Positions 10,900 to 24,355 of a stretch of DNA of 64,000 nt are shown piece after piece. Position 1 is the stretch's first letter. The number at the start of each line of letters is the position of its first letter. A program made the translations under genes and the position numbers. A model generated the notes under the pieces. The model worked only from the letters and a program-made list of their open reading frames with translations, ran no database searches and was not told the origin of the DNA. The stretch is from Protea cynaroides (lineage: Eukaryota; Streptophyta; Magnoliopsida; Proteales; Proteaceae), in the NCBI GenBank assembly GCA_028583415.1, contig CM053269.1:70728896-70792895 (forward strand), given 5' to 3'.

Positions 10900-13214
10900 T
10901 GTAAGACCCGTGTCAATTTAACCCGGTCTTACCATCTTGAACCAGGTTTACCCATCATGGTCGAGTCAAATGGACCAAGGGCATGAAGGAGATCGAGATC
11001 CCAGGTACGAAATCGACCCAAAAACACTTAATTCTAGGGGAGGGTCGCACACCCAGTGAAGCAGGGTCGGACCTCCCAAAACAGAAAGTCAGACCCTCAG
11101 TTTTTAAGGGAGGGTCGGACAGCTTAAGACCCTAGGGTCGACGGGATCATCGACCCTCCCATCGACCCTCGGTTTTTGACGAAACTGAAATTAGGAAATT
11201 TCCTAATTTTCGGTTGGGATTCTTTCCAAATCTCAATGGGATTATTATAGGACATTCCTAGTCTATTTAAAGGACGTCCCTAAGCCACTTTCACTCCTTT
11301 CACAACCCTAATTGAATTGAGAGAAAGAGAGAAGAAGGAAAGGAGGAAGAAGAGAGGCAAGGAAGAGAATCTAGCAAAAAGGAGAAGAAATTGCAGAGAA
11401 AAGTAATCTTCTCAGGTATGGATACTAATTCAATGAGTTTCTACAGACCTTAGGTTAGTAATTGAAGAGAAAGTGATCTCGGAGAAACCCAAACTATCCA
11501 TCCATGGTTAAGTTTTCATGGAAAACCATAGGAGGATGCACGAAAAGGAGAAATATGGTTTATACATAGTTCTAGACCATGGAATGAATGTTGAGTGAAT
11601 GTAGGAAGCAAGCCATAGGACCCCAAACACGAAGAGTGGATTAAAAAGTGGAAATTGGACCAGAGTGCACCGAGGGTCGCACCGAGGGTCGATAGACCAT
11701 CCGACCCTAGGTGTTTCTGACCATCGACCCTCAGCATTCGGGAAGTTCAGAATGGAGGGAGGGTCGATAGACCCATCGACCCTACCATCGACCCTAGCAT
11801 CGACCCTCAGTTGATGGAATGGTTTTTAAATTCCGAATTAATTCTAATTAAATTCTATCGACTTTGTTAGGTTTGCTAGCAATATAATAACATTATAAAG
11901 GTGATTTTAAAGCTTGGAAAAGTATCTATTAGCAAGCTAAGGTGAGGAACCTTAACCCCAAACTAAATTGGTTAATAATAAACTGTTTTCTATTTCTTGA
12001 GTCCTATGCCATGTTTGATTCTATGCGAATATGTTTGTAATGTGCATACAGCATGCCATCCAATATTTCTATTACTTGTTCATGCATATTTACTTTATTG
12101 TTTATAATATGATGATGATGATGATGATAAGAATAGGCATGTGATTGTATGTGTGTGGTTGATGTGCTTGATGCGAGCGAGTATCAGGGGAGGTGTGATG
12201 AGAACGTCAATAAACGTTAACCTTTGGCGGGTCTCAGCACTTTAGCTCTATCTCTAACTCAAGTCTTGTGCATTGACATCGTCGTATCACCATTACCTTA
12301 GCGGAACTATTATGTCGTAGAGTATCAGGGGAGGTGGTCTCGGTCCTTGTAGTCTCTGACTCTACCGGGGGGCCTTAGCTCTATCTCTATGGGCATTCCG
12401 AGGGGACTGCTGGGGTGAGGCTTTGGATACACTGTTTGGCATTAGGATTGGTTAGTAGCGAGCCCAGTTTGCAAGCCCTCGCTAACAGGGGCTTATGTGT
12501 TGGTATAGCATTATATAACAATAAACGTTAACCTTTGTTGTATAATGTTATGGTAGGGTGGATGGGGACGACGATAAACTTTAACCTTCGGGCGGGCTTC
12601 CACACCCTGTGTATAGAGGCGGTGTCAATAAACGTTAACCTTTGACCACCCAACCTTTCTATTGTACATTGCAAACTATAAACCAAGACCAAAGATATAA
12701 AGTGATTTTTGCATGCATATGTATTGTTGCATTGTTTTGGCAACTCACTGAGCCGTGTTGTGTGCTCACCCCTCGACGTCGAATATTTTAGTTGATGATG
12801 CAGGTTATACAGTTGAAGATTATATGAACGCGTCGGTGTACGGAAACGTTGCAGCCATGGAAGATGGAGCTGAAGACGATACACACGATCCCTCTTGCGA
12901 GTGCAACTCGTGTGTATTTGATTAGATATTTTTTGTATGTTTCTTTATTGGATTTATAAGACATGTATTTGGTATTTAAATATTTATGTCTCAGTTAAAC
13001 ACAGAATAATTTGCTATTATTTATGGGTATCATCTTAGTTCTCAGTTCATATTATTTATAAATTTTCCACTATTGTGTATTACTCTGATTATGATTGTGG
13101 ATGCGTGTAAAGTTCGGATAACGCGGGGATAGCCTATTAGAGATCTTGGTTGAACCGTTGGTTATTTAGTGGTTCATCACACCATTCTGAACAGTGTGGA
13201 ATTGGGGTGTGACA
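10900..13214 (+). mobile_element. Solo LTR of family A nested in a family-A LTR
   Basis: Begins TGTAAGACCCG and ends GGGGTGTGACA. GGGTT flanks both sides (10895-10899 and 13215-13219), and removing the insert plus one GGGTT restores the collinear LTR seen at 23755-23770. The orientation is opposite to the host element. It contains a TATA-like TATTTAAA (11264-11271), GGGTCGA clusters on both sides of it (11040-11180 and 11665-11820), a purine-rich R region (11320-11400), an ATG/GAT microsatellite (12110-12130) and the small ORF at 12791-12925. It arose by LTR-LTR recombination of an element inserted after the host copy. Confidence 0.93.
12791..12925 (+). CDS. Conserved small ORF near the LTR 3' end, copy 3 (solo LTR)
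   Basis: Open frame from VDDAGYTVEDYMNASVYG to SCECNSCVFD-stop (44 codons), preceded by the acceptor-like ATATTTTAG. It lies 289 bases before the LTR end, as in the other copies. The cysteine motif C-E-C-x2-C is intact. Function unknown. Confidence 0.4.
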   Translation, partial: VDDAGYTVEDYMNASVYGNVAAMEDGAEDDTHDPSCECNSCVFD

Positions 13215-13879
13215 GGGTTTCTCCTAGATCATACCCTCTTCACTATCTACTCTAAGGTCTTAAGAAAATTCATGGAGATGGTATCCATACCTGAGAGTTA
13301 GACTTGTTTCTCTGAAGCCTTTTCTTTGGTCTTCTTCTCCATTTTCCTTCTCTTCTCCTTCTCTTCTCCTTCTCTTCTCCTTCTCCTCTCTTTCTCCTCT
13401 CTTTCTCCTCTCTTTCTCCTCTCTTTCTCTCAATCCAATTAGGGTTCTAAAAGGAGTGAAAGAGGCTTAGGGACATCCTATTTATAGAGTAGAAACTCTC
13501 AAAATAAGTCCCATTGAGATTAGGAAAGAATCCCATTGAAATTTGGAAAGTTCCCAATTCACGGTTTCTGTCGGCAGACTGGGGGTTGATGAGGGGGTCG
13601 GAGATCCCGTCGACCCCTGGTTCTAAATTGTCCGACCCCCGGTTAGAAACTCAGGGTCTGACTTTTATATTGGGGGGTCCGACCCTGCCTAGCTGGGTGT
13701 GCGACCCTCCTCCCTATTTTTGTGTTTTTGGGTCAGTTTAATACTTGGGATCGTTATCTCCTTCACGCACTTGATCCATTTGGCTCGACCATGATGGGTA
13801 GACCTGATTCAAGGTGGTAAGACCGGATTAGTTCGATAAGGGTCTTATAACTCCCCCTACTTATAAAAATTTCATCCTC

Positions 13880-15174
13880 GAAATTGTACATACCTTCGAA
13901 GTCAAATAAATGAGGATATTGCTTTCACATAGCATTCTCTTCTTCCCATGTGATTTCTTCCATATCTCTACTTCTCCAGGTGACCTTAACATAATAGATA
14001 TCGCGGTTGCGTAGTCGTTGAACCTTTCAACTAGTGATTTCAGTTGGTGCTACTTCAAATGTCAAATCTTCAGTCAAATCAGGTAGGTCTATTGAACGTG
14101 CGTCGGATCCTTGACATACTTCTTCAATAAGGAAATATGAAATATGTCATGAACACTTGACATAGATGGTGGTAGTGCTAACTGGTAAGCCACTTTTCCA
14201 CGCTTAGCTAGAATCTCATATGGTCCGACATATTTCGGACTTAGTTTCCCCTTTTGTCCGAACCGTTTCAAACCTCGCATAGGCGATACTTTTAAGAATA
14301 CTTTATCACCTACGACGAATTCAAGGTCTCGACGTCGAGTATCTGCATATTGCTTCTGATGATTCTGAGCTGTTCTCACTCTTTCCTTGATAATGTCGAC
14401 CGCTCGACAAGTCTCTTCAACAAATTCTGGTCCAACAATACTACGTTCCCCAACTTCATTCCAAAATAAAGGAGTTTGACAATTCCTACCATACAGTGCT
14501 TCATAGGGTGACATCTGTATAGTAGCCTGATAACAATTGTTATAAGCGAACTCAATCAGTGGTAACTTTTCATCCCATGATCCTTTAAAATCAATTACAC
14601 ATGCTCGAAGCATATCTTCTAGAATCTGAATTGTACGCTCTGACTGTCCATCTGTCTATGGATGGAATGCAGTACTAAACTTCAATGTTGTACCCATAGC
14701 CTTTTGTAATCCTTCCCAAAACTTTGAAGTAAATCGTGGATCTCTATCGGACACAATGCTTTCAGGTACACCGTGTAATCGCACAATGTTATCCACATAC
14801 AACTTAGCTAACCTCTCTAGTGTATACTGAGGTCGTATAGGAATAAAGCGAGCTATTTTAGTCAGGCGGTCTACAATTACCCAAACTGCGTCGACTACTT
14901 GAGGGGTCAATGGTAATCCTGTGACGAAGTCCATGGTGATGCAGTCCCATTTCCATGCTGGTTCAGGTAACGGCTGTAACAGTCCTGTCGGTCTTTGTCG
15001 TTCAGCCTTTACTTTCTGACAATTTAGGCATTGAGACACGAACTTAGCTACATCTGCTTTCATTCCTCTCCCCCAATATAATTTCTTTAGATCATGATAC
15101 ATTTTTTTACTTCTAGGATGTATCGAATAGATGGTGGTGTGGGCTTCTTTCATCAATCGGTGTCTAATGTCCAA
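13880..15174 (-). pseudogene. Integrase and chromodomain of the family-A chromovirus
   Basis: Two collinear open stretches (15174-14656 and 14613-14089) are separated by one in-frame TAG after FHP. The first holds the zinc-binding region (HPRSKKMYHDLK, CLNCQ) and the first two catalytic aspartates (ITMDFVTGLP and VSDRDPRFTS). The second begins beyond TDGQSERT, so the D,D-35-E core was complete before the stop. It then carries the GPY-type region (KLSPKYVGPYEIL, VAYQLALPPSMSSVHDIFH). From 14088 to about 13880, with another stop, a chromodomain-like tail follows (IYYVKVTWRSRDMEEITWEE), which in this lineage steers integration to methylated heterochromatin. Non-functional because of stops. Confidence 0.85.
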
Positions 15175-15184
15175 GCTTTCTGTT

Positions 15185-17477
<2,293 letters not shown>

Positions 17478-17486
17478 TTCTTGTAG

Positions 17487-18130
17487 TTATACTTTCAATT
17501 CCATTAGTTCAGTAGGAGCCATTCGATAAGGTGCTTTCGATACTGGTGCGGCTCTAGGTATAAGATCTATAACAAACTCTGTAGCTCGGTCGGGTGGTAA
17601 TCTTGGTAGTTCTTCAGGAAATACGTCTGGAAAGGCACGCACGACATTAATATCTTCCATTTGTGGTGCTTCCTTGGTATGGTCGACCACAGATACCAAA
17701 TACCCGACTGCTCCTTTCTCAAGGCACTTCTTAGCCTTTAGCGCGGAGAGTATGAGCTTTTGTTTACGGGGAAGTTTGGTTCCCAAAAAACTGAACTCTG
17801 CTCCTTCTTTGTATTTAAATGTCAGCTTCTTTTCGGCACACAATAGATTTATAGAATGCCGAGCTAACCAGTCCATTCCCAAGATGATGTCAAAGTCCGC
17901 CATCTCAAGTTGGATCAAGGTTGCATCCAAAGTTTTTTCATCAATAAGAACTGGACATGGTCCATATCCTTTTTCTAACTCCACTTCTAATCCCATAGGT
18001 GATCGTACAAGCAATTTGTAGTCTAAGGATTTAAGGGGTAGATTTAGGTTCTTTCCAAATGACACAGATATAAAAGAATGAGTAGCTCCTGAATCAAAGA
18101 GTACTCTGGTGGGAATGTCATTAATAGGTA
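17487..18130 (-). pseudogene. Retropepsin (protease) region of the family-A chromovirus
   Basis: Minus-strand frame with the active-site motif VLFDSGATHSFIS (DSG codons 18095-18087) followed by IILGMDWLARHSINLLC, the normal flap-to-helix layout of Ty3 proteases. It then runs into the RT lead-in (VVRAFPDVFPEELPRLPPDR). Upstream, the gag-protease connector (18130-18262) has at least one stop, and the frame ends at 17487 just before RT resumes in another frame. Lineage relatives use a single gag-pol ORF, so these are lesions. Confidence 0.85.
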
Positions 18131-18262
18131 CGATACCTGTGATTTGTTTGGTTTAGTCTACATGCTCATACAATGTAATACAACTAACTAAAAAGAAATT
18201 TAAGTCATACCTGTGACCACATCAGGCAATGCGACAGCATCCTCAGATGTAACCGCGTAAAC

Positions 18263-19477
18263 TCATCCTTGATATAGCTTCTTCCTGGGCTTAGGACATT
18301 CCCTTACCATATGTCCCACTTGATTGCAGTTATAACATTTTATCCCTTCAGTAATTGGATTTTGTTGTTGTGGAGCTGCGGGAGTAGTCTTGGCTACAGC
18401 ATTAATGCCTTGAGTACGGAAGGGTTTGAATATCTTGGTGTTCCCTCCGTTGTAAGAATTCCCATTAGGCCTTTTTATTCCCCTATTTTGAGCAAGGTAG
18501 CTCTCTTTCAGGCTCGACTCTATCACTCGAGCAATTTGTGCCGCTTCATTATAGATTCTCTTTTCAAGTCCCAAAACATGCTCGCGGATGCTTCCCCTAA
18601 GTCCCATGACGAACCTTCGGGTCTTTGTGTTTTCCTCTTGCATACTGGTAGGTGCAAAGAATAACAGCTCTTCATAACGCTGTTGATATGCATCCACGGT
18701 CATCTGCCCCTGATATAAACTCAGGAACTCTCTTTCCATAGAATCTCTGAAACTTCTCGGAAAGTACTTCTTAAAGAACGCCTCCTTATAAATATCCCAA
18801 GTCAGTTGGGCATGCTTTGTTAATAAATATGTCCTAGTAGACCTCCACCAATGGTGTGCATCTCCTTTCAGCATAAAGGTGGCACACAATACTTTCTCTT
18901 CTTCATTCACTGTCATCATCATAAAATTTCTTTCCATCTCGTCAACCCAGTGTGCCGGCCATAAAGGATCTACTGGTTTGCCATTAAATTCTTTGGGCTT
19001 CAGTTTCAGAAAACGCTCCACCAGTCTGGAGTGGTCTAGTTGTTGCAGGACATATGCCCCATACATAGGTGGTTGGTATTGATATCCACCTTGAGCTACC
19101 TCAGGGTTTTGTACTTGAGCCTGCATGATGGGAGTTTGAGGTGCGTGGGGTACTGTGTTACTTCCTCCTGGAGCTATACTTGCCTGTCCTGCTGGCATTG
19201 GAGGTGTCTGTGCAGCTGGAAAAGTCATACCTATGGCAGCTTGCATAGTAGCCTGTGTCTGTTGCATTTGCTGCAGCTGTTTGGCCAAGTTCAATACGAC
19301 TGTAGCCAAGTCTGTAGGTGGAGCTGGCAGATTTGTAGGATTTGTCTGCCCATTAATGACGGACGGTGTCATGTTTGTATTCCCCTGTATTTTTGGGTGT
19401 GTCTGGCTATCTTCCCCCACAGGTGGTGGTGGTGGGATAGAGTTACGACTTTGTCTGGTTACTCTGCGTCCAGCCAT
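18263..19477 (-). CDS. gag: Gag protein of the family-A chromovirus (intact ORF)
   Basis: 404 residues, starting MAGRRVTRQSRNS. A Pro/Gln/Met-rich N-terminus (to about residue 140) precedes the retrotransposon gag core (residues about 150-330: FLKLKPKEFNG, HWVDEMERNF, FMLKGDAHHWW, FFKKYFPRSFRDS). A CCHC zinc knuckle CYNCNQVGHMVREC (Cys381, Cys384, His389, Cys394) binds nucleic acid. It forms the virus-like particle in the cytoplasm. It is the only long element ORF here without a lesion. It ends at a stop, whereas the lineage usually reads through to pol. Confidence 0.92.
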   Translation of the reverse strand: MAGRRVTRQSRNSIPPPPPVGEDSQTHPKIQGNTNMTPSVINGQTNPTNLPAPPTDLATVVLNLAKQLQQMQQTQATMQAAIGMTFPAAQTPPMPAGQASIAPGGSNTVPHAPQTPIMQAQVQNPEVAQGGYQYQPPMYGAYVLQQLDHSRLVERFLKLKPKEFNGKPVDPLWPAHWVDEMERNFMMMTVNEEEKVLCATFMLKGDAHHWWRSTRTYLLTKHAQLTWDIYKEAFFKKYFPRSFRDSMEREFLSLYQGQMTVDAYQQRYEELLFFAPTSMQEENTKTRRFVMGLRGSIREHVLGLEKRIYNEAAQIARVIESSLKESYLAQNRGIKRPNGNSYNGGNTKIFKPFRTQGINAVAKTTPAAPQQQNPITEGIKCYNCNQVGHMVRECPKPRKKLYQG

Positions 19478-19624
19478 TATCTAATCTGGTAGTGGGATTG
19501 CCTGAAAATCATTGAACATGTGAGACAATCATTATATACTTCATTCGCATATTTTAAAACCACTAACAAATGCAAATTTTAATTTTTTCAGATCATTCTG
19601 TCGAAAATGCTGTATTTTCACTGC

Positions 19625-19830
19625 AGGGTCGATGGTGGGGGTCGATGGGTGTCCGACCCTCAGTATGCGACCCTGAGGAATCACTAATTCTTCCTGAGAG
19701 CCGGGGGTCGATGGGGGGGGGGGGGTCGGAGGATGTCCGACCCAGGGTGCGACCCCTGGTTCTCTGTCAGATTATCGAGAGCCGAGGGTCGATGTGGGGG
19801 TCGATGGTTTTGGTCGAATTCTCCGACCCC
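19625..19830. promoter_or_regulatory. GGGTCGA palindrome cluster next to the antisense gene
   Basis: At least ten GGGTCGA / TCGACCC / GGTCGG / CCGACCC motifs occur in about 200 bases in both orientations, with a G run of 13 at 19708-19720. The same kind of cluster occurs twice in every family-A LTR, around its TATA box. Here it lies between gag and the intron-containing leader of the antisense ORF, so I infer an internal promoter or enhancer for that gene. No direct evidence of transcription exists in the sequence. Confidence 0.45.
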
Positions 19831-20435
19831 CGGACTAAAAATCAGATTTTTAAGTTTCGATTCTGAGTCTATTTCCCATTCTTTCTCCTTCGCTTCAACT
19901 CGTCTTGTCCCTCTGAGTTGCTACAGTGACAACTCCGATCTGTTGTTGGTTTGTGCTTCTCGTTTCGACGTCTACACCTCCTCTACAGGTATATCTTCTA
20001 CGTTTTCATGTTTTTAGGTTTCCTTACCTAGGTTTTTGCTCGTATATCTCGTTTTCTTCAAATTAAACTTTTTCCAACTGTAAAAATTTGATTTTTATTG
20101 GGGGGTTTTGTTTTTGGTGACTCAAGGAACGAAAACCCTAAAAAATATTTGAGTTTCATCAGTTGGTTATCGAGAAACTCGAAATTTACCCCTTTTTTCC
20201 CTAATTCGTCAAGATTTTAAATTTCTTGAAATTTCTTCCAATTCAATCTCATTAGCTAAAATTTCCAACTGTATGAGTCTTACCGGATAGCTTAGGATCT
20301 ATGTAAGTCCTCCTGCCCACGTGTATGGGTGAAAAGTGAGGCTTTTGACCAATTTACGTCGTTATAATGTTAAAATTTCGGGTTTTTCATCTCTACTAAG
20401 CCATTATTTGTTTTTCTTTGTTATTTGCAGATACT

Positions 20436-21785
20436 ATGGCTCGTACCAAGGTACCTAGTGTTCGTGACCGTCTTCGCTTCTGTTCCACTAAAGCCGTGAC
20501 ACAGTATGCCCGCTACGCTCGTAAGACAGTAGAGGGTGGCCGCAAGGTGGACTTGGCTAGCCTAGCCTTGTTCAATGTGGAAGGGGCTTTTGGTGATATG
20601 GGCTGGCTCCTTGTCATCACCTATGACGTCTGTTCTTGTCCTGACTTGGTACGACAGTTCTATTGTAATCTCCAAGTGGTGGGGGATTACAATGACGTTG
20701 AGAGGGGTGGTGAGCTCAGGATCACTAGCTATGTCAAGGGAGTTGAGATTTCCTTTGACTATCGGTAGCTAGCGGACTTGCTGGGTATCTCATATGACGG
20801 CTCCTTCGTATTATGTGCCCCTAGAGAGTCCCAGTTATTTTCATTACAAATGAGGGCTGAGATAGACCGTCAGCTCATCAGAGAGGATCGCTGGGAGATG
20901 AAAGCGAGTTACCTACGTTTAGATCCACGGGTGTACTGTAAGATTATTCAGCTCAACCTGATACCGCAGAGTGGACATTACGAGAGGGTCTCCCAGTTGA
21001 CCCAGTATCTGCTGTACTGCATATGCACTAGGCAGCCCGTCTGCCTTCCTTACATCATCATGCGGACGATGATCAGTGCCACATTGCCCAGTCATACTGG
21101 CAACCTGCCTTATGGACGCATGATCACTACACTGCTTACCCGCCTGGGTGTTGACTTGATGGATGAGAAGATTCAGGAGAAATCCTTCTCATCGCCTCTA
21201 GATTGGGAGGCCATCTGTAAGATGGGCATGCGGGATGCCCAGGTCAGCGATGAGGAGAGGAACGCGATGGTGCACCCTCGCACTCGAGTGGAGATGGCTG
21301 ACGCTGAGGCAGCAGCAGCAGCCGCTGGAGTAGGGGTTCATGGGGATGATGACGATCGTCTGTACATAGATGTAGATGCCATACCTCCTCCATCACCTAC
21401 TCATACCACAGGAGCTGGTCCTTCTTCTTCAGCTGGTCCTTTACATGCAACTGGTCCTTCGTATGCACCTTCTGATGGCATGATAGGGATATTGCATGAG
21501 ATACGAGAGGCTCAACGCATGTCTGACCTGAGGATGGGAGAGCTTCTAGAGGATCGGCGCTTGTCTGATTTGAGGATGGGAGAGCTTCTAAAGGCTCAGC
21601 GCTTGTCCGATCAGCGGGTGGGAGAGCTTAGGGATGCTCAGCACGTGACTGACCAGTGGGTGGCTGATCTCACAGCTAGTCTCCAGACGACCCAGACTCA
21701 GATAGCTTGGTTGACTAGAGTCTACGCTGAAGACTATGATAGAGACCGTGAGGCACCGCCTCCCCCATCACCTCCAGCTTCTTAA
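20436..21785 (+). pseudogene. Antisense additional ORF (plant transposon-associated protein), one nonsense codon
   Basis: About 449 codons starting MARTKVPSVRDRL, open except for a TAG at 20766-20768, where copy 2 (31150-31942) has a Gln codon. The core resembles the putative plant transposon domain seen in Tat-type extra ORFs: DLVRQFYCNLQVVG, TSYVKGVEISF, LNLIPQSGHYERVSQL, LPYGRMITTLLTRLGVDL. The C-terminus has Ala and acidic runs, a Pro/Ser linker, and four repeats of about 15 residues (SDLRMGELLEDRRL-like) that look coiled-coil. A leader exon seems to end at 19988 (CTACAG|GTATAT) and the exon with the ATG to begin after TTATTTGCAG at 20430, giving a 442-bp intron. It lies antisense to gag-pol between the primer site and gag. 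Function unknown. Confidence 0.75.
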
Positions 21786-22057
21786 TGTATTTCTTTTATC
21801 TTTCTTTTGTACTTCAGAGTAACTGTCCGGGTTCTGGACTGTACTCTGCTTTACTCGTATATATATAAACGTTTGTTCTTCTTTTAGTTGTATATAAATT
21901 TATTTCTCATTTAATAGATGCATTAATCTCTTTCAGTTTTGTCTCAAACAACACAGATGCTTATGGTGTGTTATTATTACATCTTTTAAATTTTTATCCT
22001 ATCTCAGTTCACGAACTTTTGTGGAAGTATACTGGTTTCACAGACAGGGCCTGAGAT

Positions 22058-22069
22058 GCTCTGATACCA
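22058..22069 (-). other. Primer-binding site (initiator-Met tRNA)
   Basis: The minus strand reads TGGTATCAGAGC three bases inside the 5' LTR end, the standard complement to the 3' end of plant initiator-Met tRNA. It fixes the element orientation and the LTR boundary at 22073. Confidence 0.93.
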
Positions 22070-22352
22070 AGTTGTCACACCCCAATTTCGTACTATTCAG
22101 AATGGTATGATGAACCGCTAATAAACCAACGGTTCAACCAGGATCTCTAATAGGCTGTGTCCATTGAAAATAAAACCATATACATCCACAACCATAATCA
22201 GAATAAATACACAATAGCGGAAGTCTTATAGTAAATGAACTGAAAATTCTAACTGTGATAACCATAAATAAAATATCAAGTTATTATTGTATCAACTGAG
22301 ACATAAATAAATAAAATATCAATTATATTCCTTTAATAATTCAAATGAAAAT

Positions 22353-22487
22353 CTAATCGAATACGCATGAGTTGCACTCGCATGAGGAGTCATGCGTATC
22401 CACTAAGTCTTCAGCTTCCATTGCCGCTACGTGCCCGTACACAGGAGCATTCATATAATCTTCGACAGTGGTACCTGCATCAACAAC
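22353..22487 (-). CDS. Conserved small ORF near the LTR 3' end, copy 4 (family A, 5' LTR)
   Basis: Encodes VVDAGTTVEDYMNAPVYG, then HVAAMEAEDLV, then SCECNSCVFD and stop. The frame is open upstream to about 22709. It is nearly the same as copy 2, as expected for paired LTRs. The stop coincides in all copies. Function unknown. Confidence 0.4.
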   Translation of the reverse strand, partial: VVDAGTTVEDYMNAPVYGHVAAMEAEDLVDTHDSSCECNSCVFD

Positions 22488-23978
22488 TAAAAATATTCGA
22501 CGTCGAGAGGGTGAGCACACATCATGGCTCAGTGAGCAAACAAAACAATGCAACAAACATATGCATGCATTCAATTCATATCTATGGTCTGGTAAAATAA
22601 GTTTGCAATGCGCTATAGAAAGGTTCGGTGGCCGCCTCGCCTCTATGCACAGGGTGTGGAGGCCCGCCCAAAAGTTAACATTTATTGTCGTTCCCATCCA
22701 CCCTACCATGGAATAGTGATAGAGCTAAAATGCTGAGGCCCGGCCAATGACACTTCCCCTGATACTCTACCCATACCAACACGTAAGCCCCTGCTGGTGA
22801 GGGCTTGCAAACTGGGCTCGCAACTAACCAATCCTAATGCCAAACAGTGTATCCAAGGCCTCACCCCAGCATCCCTCAATACGTCCATAGAGATAGGGCT
22901 AAGGCCCCCCGGCAGAGTCAAAGACTACATGGTCCGAGACCACCTCCCCTCATACACTACGACGTAATAGTTCTGCTAAGGTAATGGCGATACGATGATG
23001 TCAGTGGACAAGACTTGAGTTAGAGATAAAGCTAGAGTGCTGAGGCCCGGCCTATGACACCCCCCCTGATACTCACTCGCATCAAGCACGCCAACCACAC
23101 ACATACATTCACATGCCTATTCCTATCATCATCATCATCATCATCATGTTATAAACAATAATTTAAATATGCATGAACAGTAATAATAGAAATATTGGAT
23201 GACATGTTGAATGCACATAACAAGCATACACGCATAGAATCAATCATGGCATTGGACTCAAGAAATAAAATAGTTTATTATTAGCCAATTAGTTTAGGTC
23301 TTGTTCTCTCACTTTTGCTTGATTGTAGATCATCTTTCAAACTTTAATAGTTAACATAATATCACGATTATATCACTAGAAGACCTAACCAAGTCGATAG
23401 AATTTAATTAGAATTAATTCTGATTTTAAAAAGCTTGTTGTTAACTGGGGGTCGATGCTAGGGTCGGATGTTCCATCGACCCTGGGTGCTACCACCCCTA
23501 TTCTGGACTTCCCATACAATGGGGGTCGATGCTAGGGTCTGGTAGGGTCGATTCTCCATCGACCCCCCGTGCGACCCCCCGTGGGTCTAGTCGAAATTTT
23601 CATCCTACAGTCCATTCTTTCGTGTTTGGGTCCTATGGCTTGCTTCTTTAATCCATTCCATACAGTTCTATGGTTTAGAACTATAGTTATTCACCTTCAT
23701 GGTTTTAATGATCTCCTCCATGGTTTTCCATTGAAACCTAACCATGGATGGATGATTTGGGTTTCTCCTAGATCATACACTCTTCACTATCTACTCTAAG
23801 GTCTTAAGAAAATTCATGGAGATGGTATCCATACCTGAGAGTTAGACTTGTTTCTCTGAAGCCTTCTCTTTGGTCTTCTTCTCCACTTTCCTTCTCCTCT
23901 CCTTCTCTTCTCATTCTCCTCTCTTTCTCTCAATCCAATTAGGGTTCTAAAAGGAGTGAAAGAGGCTTAGGGATGTCC

Positions 23979-23987
23979 TATTTATAG
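23979..23987 (-). promoter_or_regulatory. LTR TATA box
   Basis: The minus strand reads CTCTATAAATAGGACATCCC, a good plant TATA box about 370 bases from the LTR start. Equivalent boxes are at 11264-11271, 26028-26035, 29059-29067 (minus), 33443-33450 and, in the Tat LTR, about 35838-35850 (minus). Transcription would start about 30 bases downstream and leave a U5 of roughly 1.8 kb, unusually long. Confidence 0.7.
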
Positions 23988-24355
23988 AGTAGAAACCCCC
24001 AAAATAAGTCTCATTGAGATTAGAAAATAATCCCATTGAAATTTGGAAAGTTTCCAATTCACGGTTTCTGTCGGCAGACTAGGGGTCGATGAGGGGGTCG
24101 GAGATCCCGTCGACCCCTGGTTCTAAATTGTTCGACCCCCGGTTAGAAACTCAGGGTCTGACTTTTATATTGGGGGGGTCCGACCCTGCCTAGCTGCGTG
24201 TGCGACCCTCCCCCCTATTTTTGTATTTTTGGGTCAGTTTAATACCTGTGATCGTTATCTCCTTCACGCACTTGATCCATTTGGCTTGACCATGATGGGT
24301 AGACCTGGTTCAAGGTGGTAAGACCGAGTTAGTTCGATACGGGTCTTACAAATAC

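Larger units (their letters stand above)
9213..13849 (-). repeat. 3' LTR of the family-A chromovirus, split by a solo LTR
   Basis: Bounded by TGTCACACCCC at 9213 and GGGTCTTATA at 13849 (plus strand), the inverted LTR ends. Without the 2,315-bp solo LTR and one 5-bp duplication its length is about 2.3 kb, the same as the 5' LTR at 22073-24350, with which it aligns closely throughout. It holds two GGGTCGA clusters (10578-10725 and 13560-13715), an ATC microsatellite (10262-10282), a CTTCTCCTT-rich R region (13330-13432) and the small LTR ORF at 9493-9627. Confidence 0.9.
22073..24350 (-). repeat. 5' LTR of the family-A chromovirus
   Basis: 2,278 bp, inverted ends TGTCACACCCC and GGGTCTTACA. 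It is intact and serves as the reference copy for locating the insertion in the 3' LTR. In LTR sense it has a GGGTCGA cluster (24225-24080), TATA box (23987-23979), pyrimidine/purine R region (about 23960-23870), a second cluster (23590-23445), an ATC microsatellite, three GCATCAGGGGAGG-type modules, and the small ORF. Confidence 0.92.

Noticed and set aside
19040..19492. 150- and 109-codon plus-strand ORFs
   Set aside because: They are shadows of gag on the opposite strand and have no recognisable domains.
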